DNA from: Vibrio anguillarum | Lineage (GTDB): Bacteria; Pseudomonadota; Gammaproteobacteria; Enterobacterales; Vibrionaceae | DNA: 40,851 nt | Direction of reading: 5' to 3' | NCBI RefSeq assembly: GCF_001989995.2 | Contig: NZ_JAHGUP010000062.1 | Span: forward strand, 1-40,851 | The notes under the pieces: model-generated | The model's database searches: none | Seen by the model: only the letters and a program-made list of their open reading frames with translations | Told to the model about the DNA's origin: nothing | Translations under genes and position numbers: made by a program | Shown here: positions 37,136-40,851 of the stretch, piece after piece | Layout of the letters: every line of letters starts with the position of its first letter | Position numbering within the stretch: the stretch's first letter is position 1

Positions 37136-39259
37136 CTACGGATAAAAACGTGCTTCAACCCCAGCTCGAGTCAGTAGCCCATCACAAGGAGCGAATTTAT
37201 CGCCATACTTCTCAGCATGTTGATTCATCATTTCCACTAATTTCTTGATACCAATTTGGTCTATGTAACGGAATGGGCCGCCCAAAAACGGCGGGAAACC
37301 GATACCGAAAATCGCACCAATATCGCCATCTCGCGCACAACGAATTACGCCCTCATCCAAACAACGTACGGCTTCATTCAGCATAAGTAGCACGCAACGC
37401 AGCGCGATCTCCTTATCACTCTGTTTAGCATCTGGCGTGATTTTCAGCAATTTATAAATAGATTTGTCGATTTCTTTTTTCTTACCTTTATAGGTATAGA
37501 ATCCCTTACCACTTTTACGCCCTTTGCGGTTGTCATTGAGCAGCAAATCAAATACGTCTGGTCCTTGAAAACGTGGGCCGAGTTCTTGCACTAGAATTGG
37601 CATGATTTTCGAGCCAACATCAATGCCCACTTCGTCCAATAACGTGATAGGGCCGACTGGGAAACCGAAATCGAGTAAAGCCGTATCTATCTTTTCAATC
37701 GACTCACCCGCCATCAGGATCTGCGCTGCTTCATTCATGTAAGGTGCAAGGATACGGTTAACATAAAAACCAGCGCAATCTTTGACCACAATCGGCGTTT
37801 TGCCCTGTTTTTTCGCCAAGGCCACTACTGTGGCTATCGTCTCTTGCGATGTGGTTTGATGAGGGATCACTTCCACCAGAGGCATTTTTTCAACAGGACT
37901 GAAATAGTGCAACCCAATCACATTCTCTGGACGCGCCGCCTTCGCTGCAATTTTCTGGATTGGAAGCGAAGAAGTATTCGTCGCAAAAATGGTGCTGGTT
38001 TTGGCATTCGCTTCAACATCAGCCACCATTTGCTGCTTAAGCGTGAGATCTTCAAATACCGCTTCAATGACAACATCGATATGCTGATAGCTGGTAAAAT
38101 CAATCCCGCCAGACAATTGCGCCATTTTTGTCTGCATCTGCGCTTTGGATAAAATGCGACGCTTGCGCTGTTTATCGAATAATTTGTAGTTGTAATTGAG
38201 CGCGTTTAATACTCCATCATTCGAAACATCTTTGATTCGTACGGGAACCTTGGCTTTTGCAACGCTAACATGGCTGATCCCTGCCCCCATTAAACCACCG
38301 CCCAATACGCCGATACGTTTCACGGTTTGAGGTTTTGCGTCGCTGCCCGTCTCTTTTTTCATTTCGGTGGTGGCAAAGAAAATCGAGCGCAGTGCTTTGG
38401 ATTCCGAGCTCATCACCAAATCACCAAATCGCTTCGCTTCAAGCTCTAACCCGGCTTTCAAACCACGATCTAAACCGTGACGGATCACCTCTAAAATCGC
38501 GTCTGCGGCTGGGTAATTACCTCGTGTTTTTTGCTTAGTCTTTTTAGCGGCCTGATCAAAAATTAATTTGCGACCAAGCTGCGTATGAGAAATTAATTTC
38601 TCTTTGGCCGACGTATTGGCCTGATGACGTTTTTTCCCAGAATTATCGAGCACATACTTCTTGGCCACATCCAGCAAGATAGTCTCTGCTACGCAAGCAT
38701 CAATAACACCCAGCTGTTTTGCTTTTTTTGCGCGCAGCTGTTTACCCGTCAAAATCAAGTCGAGAGAAGGTAACAAACCAATCAAACGCGGTAACCGCTG
38801 CGTTCCACCGGAGCCTGGTAGCAAGCCTAATTGCACTTCGGGCAAACCCAAACGCGTGATGTCCGCGTCGCTGCACACCCGGTAGTGACAAGCCAGCGCC
38901 AGCTCTAAACCACCACCTAAGCATGGGCCATGAATCGCGGCAACCACTGGGAATGGCAAATCCGATAAGGTTTGAAACATCTCCTGACCTTGCTTGGCCA
39001 ATGCTTGTGCTTCGCTGGCCGATTGGCAAGCGTTCAGCATACGGACATCCGCTCCAGCAATGAAATTATCTGGCTTAAGCGAGTGAATCACCATCCCCTT
39101 TAGGCTGGTTTTTTGAGCCTCCAAGGTCGCAAAAACCTCTTGCATCTCTTGGGCAAACGCCGCTTGTAGCGTATTCATTTTTTCGCCGGGAACATCAATC
39201 GCCAGCCACGCAATATTTTGTTCATCAATTGTTAAATGAAAAGCTCTCTCTGTGCTCAT
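37136..39259 (-). CDS. fadJ: Fatty-acid oxidation complex alpha subunit FadJ
   Basis: A 707-aa bifunctional enoyl-CoA hydratase / 3-hydroxyacyl-CoA dehydrogenase. The N-terminal crotonase domain (about 1-190) shows [26 protein letters not shown] and the catalytic-Glu segment [21 protein letters not shown]. The dehydrogenase domain (about 310-500) has the NAD motif [13 protein letters not shown] and the His segment [16 protein letters not shown]. The length and pairing with a FadI-type thiolase favour FadJ over FadB. Its ATG overlaps the fadI stop by one base (TAATG), so translation is coupled. Confidence 0.95.
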   Translation of the reverse strand: MSTERAFHLTIDEQNIAWLAIDVPGEKMNTLQAAFAQEMQEVFATLEAQKTSLKGMVIHSLKPDNFIAGADVRMLNACQSASEAQALAKQGQEMFQTLSDLPFPVVAAIHGPCLGGGLELALACHYRVCSDADITRLGLPEVQLGLLPGSGGTQRLPRLIGLLPSLDLILTGKQLRAKKAKQLGVIDACVAETILLDVAKKYVLDNSGKKRHQANTSAKEKLISHTQLGRKLIFDQAAKKTKQKTRGNYPAADAILEVIRHGLDRGLKAGLELEAKRFGDLVMSSESKALRSIFFATTEMKKETGSDAKPQTVKRIGVLGGGLMGAGISHVSVAKAKVPVRIKDVSNDGVLNALNYNYKLFDKQRKRRILSKAQMQTKMAQLSGGIDFTSYQHIDVVIEAVFEDLTLKQQMVADVEANAKTSTIFATNTSSLPIQKIAAKAARPENVIGLHYFSPVEKMPLVEVIPHQTTSQETIATVVALAKKQGKTPIVVKDCAGFYVNRILAPYMNEAAQILMAGESIEKIDTALLDFGFPVGPITLLDEVGIDVGSKIMPILVQELGPRFQGPDVFDLLLNDNRKGRKSGKGFYTYKGKKKEIDKSIYKLLKITPDAKQSDKEIALRCVLLMLNEAVRCLDEGVIRCARDGDIGAIFGIGFPPFLGGPFRYIDQIGIKKLVEMMNQHAEKYGDKFAPCDGLLTRAGVEARFYP

Positions 39260-40566
39260 TATTCAACCTCCAAAATCATTGCCGCGCCCAAACCACCCGC
39301 TGCACAAGCGGTATTCAGCCCTAAACCACCACCACGTCGTTTTAGTTCACGCAGTGTTTGTGTGATCATGCGCGCACCCGTCGCCGCAAAGGGGTGACCA
39401 TACGCAATAGAACCACCTAGCACATTAAATTTATCCATATCAATTTCGCCAATCGCTTTTGCTCGACCAAGATGTTCCTGTGCAAACTTATCACTGGCGA
39501 ACATTTTCATATTAGAGAGGGTTTGCGCGGCAAACGCTTCATGCATGTCAATCAATGTGAGATCGGAAAGCTCAATACCTGCACGTTGTAAGGCTAACGG
39601 TGTCGCATAAGACGGTCCCATTAACATATCGTGTTCAACACCAATCGCTGAAAAAGCGTAAGAACGGATATAACCCATAATCTCCAAACCAAGCTCTTTA
39701 GCACGGCCTTCACGCATTAATAGAATAGCGGCAGCGCCATCGGTGAGTGGTGTGCTGTTGGCGGCCGTCACGCTACCATATTGCCTATCAAACGCTGGAC
39801 GTAACTTGGCATAACCTTCCAGAGTCGAGTCATGACGAATATTGTTATCTTCAGCGATCCACTTTTTATAGGGCTCTGGGAATGCCGTCATGACTTCGCC
39901 TTGGATTTTGCCCTCTTTCCAAGCTTGTGAAGCTAAAGAGTGAGAACGATGTGCCAAAGCATCTTGATCCAGTCGGCTTATGTGATGAGATTTTGCCATC
40001 TGCTCAGCCGTTTGCCCCATCGAAAGGCCCGTTGAATATTCAGCGACCGCGGGGGGGACTGGCATTAAATCTTTAAAAGATAATGATTTTAAGATGCTGA
40101 GTTTCTGAGCAACGGTTTTGGTTTTACTTAAAGCGAGTAAGCTAGCGGCTAATTTTTTAGACACTCCAATCGGCAAAACGGAAGACGAATCGGCACCACC
40201 AGCCATACCAATATCAATCGTGCCAGCCATTATGCTTTCAGCCACATTCACCGCCGCCTGAAAACTGGTAGCGCACGCTCGTGTGACGCTGTAGGCATCG
40301 GTATGGATGCTCATTCCTGTCCCTAAAACGATCTCACGCGCGATGTTTGGTGCCTCAGGCATTTGCACGACTTGTCCAAAGACGAGTTGTTCGATCAATT
40401 TAGGATCGAGTTCCGTTCGCGCAAGCAGTTCACTCACCACCATCTTGCCTAAATCGACTGCAGGAACTTGACTAAATTCGGTACTTTGACGCGCAAAAGG
40501 GGTACGCAACCCCGCGACGATAGCCACACGCTCACCAGAGCGCGTTTTGACTTCCTGTTTGCCCAT
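39259..40566 (-). CDS. fadI: Fatty-acid oxidation complex beta subunit FadI (3-ketoacyl-CoA thiolase)
   Basis: A 435-aa thiolase that cleaves 3-ketoacyl-CoA in the last step of beta-oxidation. The nucleophile is C98 ([14 protein letters not shown]), with the later His ([17 protein letters not shown]) and Cys ([10 protein letters not shown]) of the active site intact. Its 435 aa matches FadI rather than the shorter FadA (about 387 aa). GGAG lies five bases before the ATG. First gene of fadIJ; a FadR-type palindrome and a PsrA-like element lie directly upstream. Confidence 0.96.
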   Translation of the reverse strand: MGKQEVKTRSGERVAIVAGLRTPFARQSTEFSQVPAVDLGKMVVSELLARTELDPKLIEQLVFGQVVQMPEAPNIAREIVLGTGMSIHTDAYSVTRACATSFQAAVNVAESIMAGTIDIGMAGGADSSSVLPIGVSKKLAASLLALSKTKTVAQKLSILKSLSFKDLMPVPPAVAEYSTGLSMGQTAEQMAKSHHISRLDQDALAHRSHSLASQAWKEGKIQGEVMTAFPEPYKKWIAEDNNIRHDSTLEGYAKLRPAFDRQYGSVTAANSTPLTDGAAAILLMREGRAKELGLEIMGYIRSYAFSAIGVEHDMLMGPSYATPLALQRAGIELSDLTLIDMHEAFAAQTLSNMKMFASDKFAQEHLGRAKAIGEIDMDKFNVLGGSIAYGHPFAATGARMITQTLRELKRRGGGLGLNTACAAGGLGAAMILEVE

Positions 40567-40584
40567 TGTTTCTCCTTAGAATAG

Positions 40585-40595
40585 AGGTCTGACCT
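40585..40595. promoter_or_regulatory. FadR-type operator of fadIJ
   Basis: AGGTCTGACCT is a perfect palindrome around its central base with the FadR core GGTCNGACC, 19 bp upstream of the fadI ATG and just past the predicted -10. Confidence 0.7.
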
Positions 40596-40602
40596 GGCAC
40601 AT

Positions 40603-40638
40603 TGTAACGAGGTTGTTAAAACAATCAAACAAGTGTTT
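40603..40638 (-). promoter_or_regulatory. fadI: fadI promoter with overlapping PsrA-like element
   Basis: On the minus strand TTGATT (-35), a 16-bp spacer and TACAAT (-10). AAACAAGTGTTT (40627-40638) adjoins the -35 box; the identical 12-mer lies upstream of fadH in the same relation. Confidence 0.5.
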
Positions 40639-40726
40639 AAATAAACGTGATATTCGCATCGAATCGAAGAAAGTAATGTAGGGAAAGGAGATGGATAATC
40701 ACTTAATCTTTAAATGAATAATGGAG

Positions 40727-40851
40727 TTATACCCAAACAACTTGGAGTTGCAGGTAGGCGGCAAGTGAGTGAGTCCCCATGAGCATAGGCAAACTATGTG
40801 ATTGGGGTGAACGAACGTAGCCAACACCGCTGCGGCTTCAAGTAGGAAGGG
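40727..40851 (+). repeat. ERIC-like intergenic repeat, cut by the window end
   Basis: About 125 bp beginning TTATACCCAAACAACTTGGA and containing GGTAGGCGGCAAGTGAGTGA, the inverted CCCCATGAGCAT...ATGTGATTGGGG core, GGTGAACGAACGTAGCCAAC and GCTGCGGCTTCAAGTA. This follows the ERIC consensus (about 127 bp) segment by segment, so it is nearly complete. ERIC elements are non-coding palindromic repeats found between genes in enterics and vibrios. Confidence 0.85.

Overview
This is a contiguous, gene-dense stretch of a gammaproteobacterial chromosome, almost certainly from the genus Vibrio. The protein sequences are Vibrio-like throughout: a multidomain secreted chitinase, a CNT nucleoside transporter resembling the structurally studied Vibrio transporter, the FadI/FadJ/FadH/FadD set, and an ERIC-type intergenic repeat at the right edge. 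I cannot fix the species. I see no rRNA, tRNA, CRISPR array, phage, insertion sequence or defence system. The window is essentially conserved chromosomal backbone.

Layout. 1-5.9 kb (minus strand): a chitinase cut by the window edge, a nucleoside transporter, a LysR regulator, a lytic transglycosylase and YcgL. 6.0-7.8 kb (plus): the division-site operon minC-minD-minE. 7.9-15.6 kb (minus): rnd, fadD, an alpha/beta hydrolase, a Slp/YeaY lipoprotein, a small unknown, tsaB, the YoaA helicase and a 66-aa unknown; rnd-fadD-yeaY-tsaB-yoaA is also the gene order I know from enterics. 15.8-22 kb: purU, then divergent fadH and sppA, then ansA. 22-29.4 kb: yeaC, a DUF2989 lipoprotein, msrB, gapA, yeaD, rlmA, a ChaN-type lipoprotein behind a Fur box, an unknown, and two cysteine-cluster proteins. 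29.5-33.8 kb (minus): ybaN, apt, dnaX, ybaB, recR. 33.8-37 kb: a 43-aa membrane protein, an RssB-like regulator, a divergent LysR regulator and a YdjA-type nitroreductase. 37-40.6 kb (minus): fadI-fadJ. 40.7 kb to the end: an ERIC-like repeat.

How the genes work together. The strongest theme is fatty-acid use: acyl-CoA synthetase FadD, dienoyl-CoA reductase FadH and the FadIJ beta-oxidation complex lie in three separate transcription units. A 12-bp AAAC-N4-GTTT element occurs upstream of all three. fadH and fadI also share a promoter layout: this element over the -35 region and a FadR-type TGGTCTGACCA or AGGTCTGACCT palindrome just past the -10. Other themes are division-site placement (Min), DNA replication and recombination (dnaX, ybaB, recR), tRNA and rRNA modification (tsaB, rlmA), and stress or general regulation (rssB).

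Most useful observations: a perfect A AAA AAG frameshift heptamer in dnaX followed by an immediate -1 frame stop; a ybaN gene whose expected start codon is ATC; a nucleoside transporter with altered base-binding residues; the shared fad operator layout; and a triplicated 16-bp repeat between ybaB and recR. No previously undescribed multi-gene system is evident.
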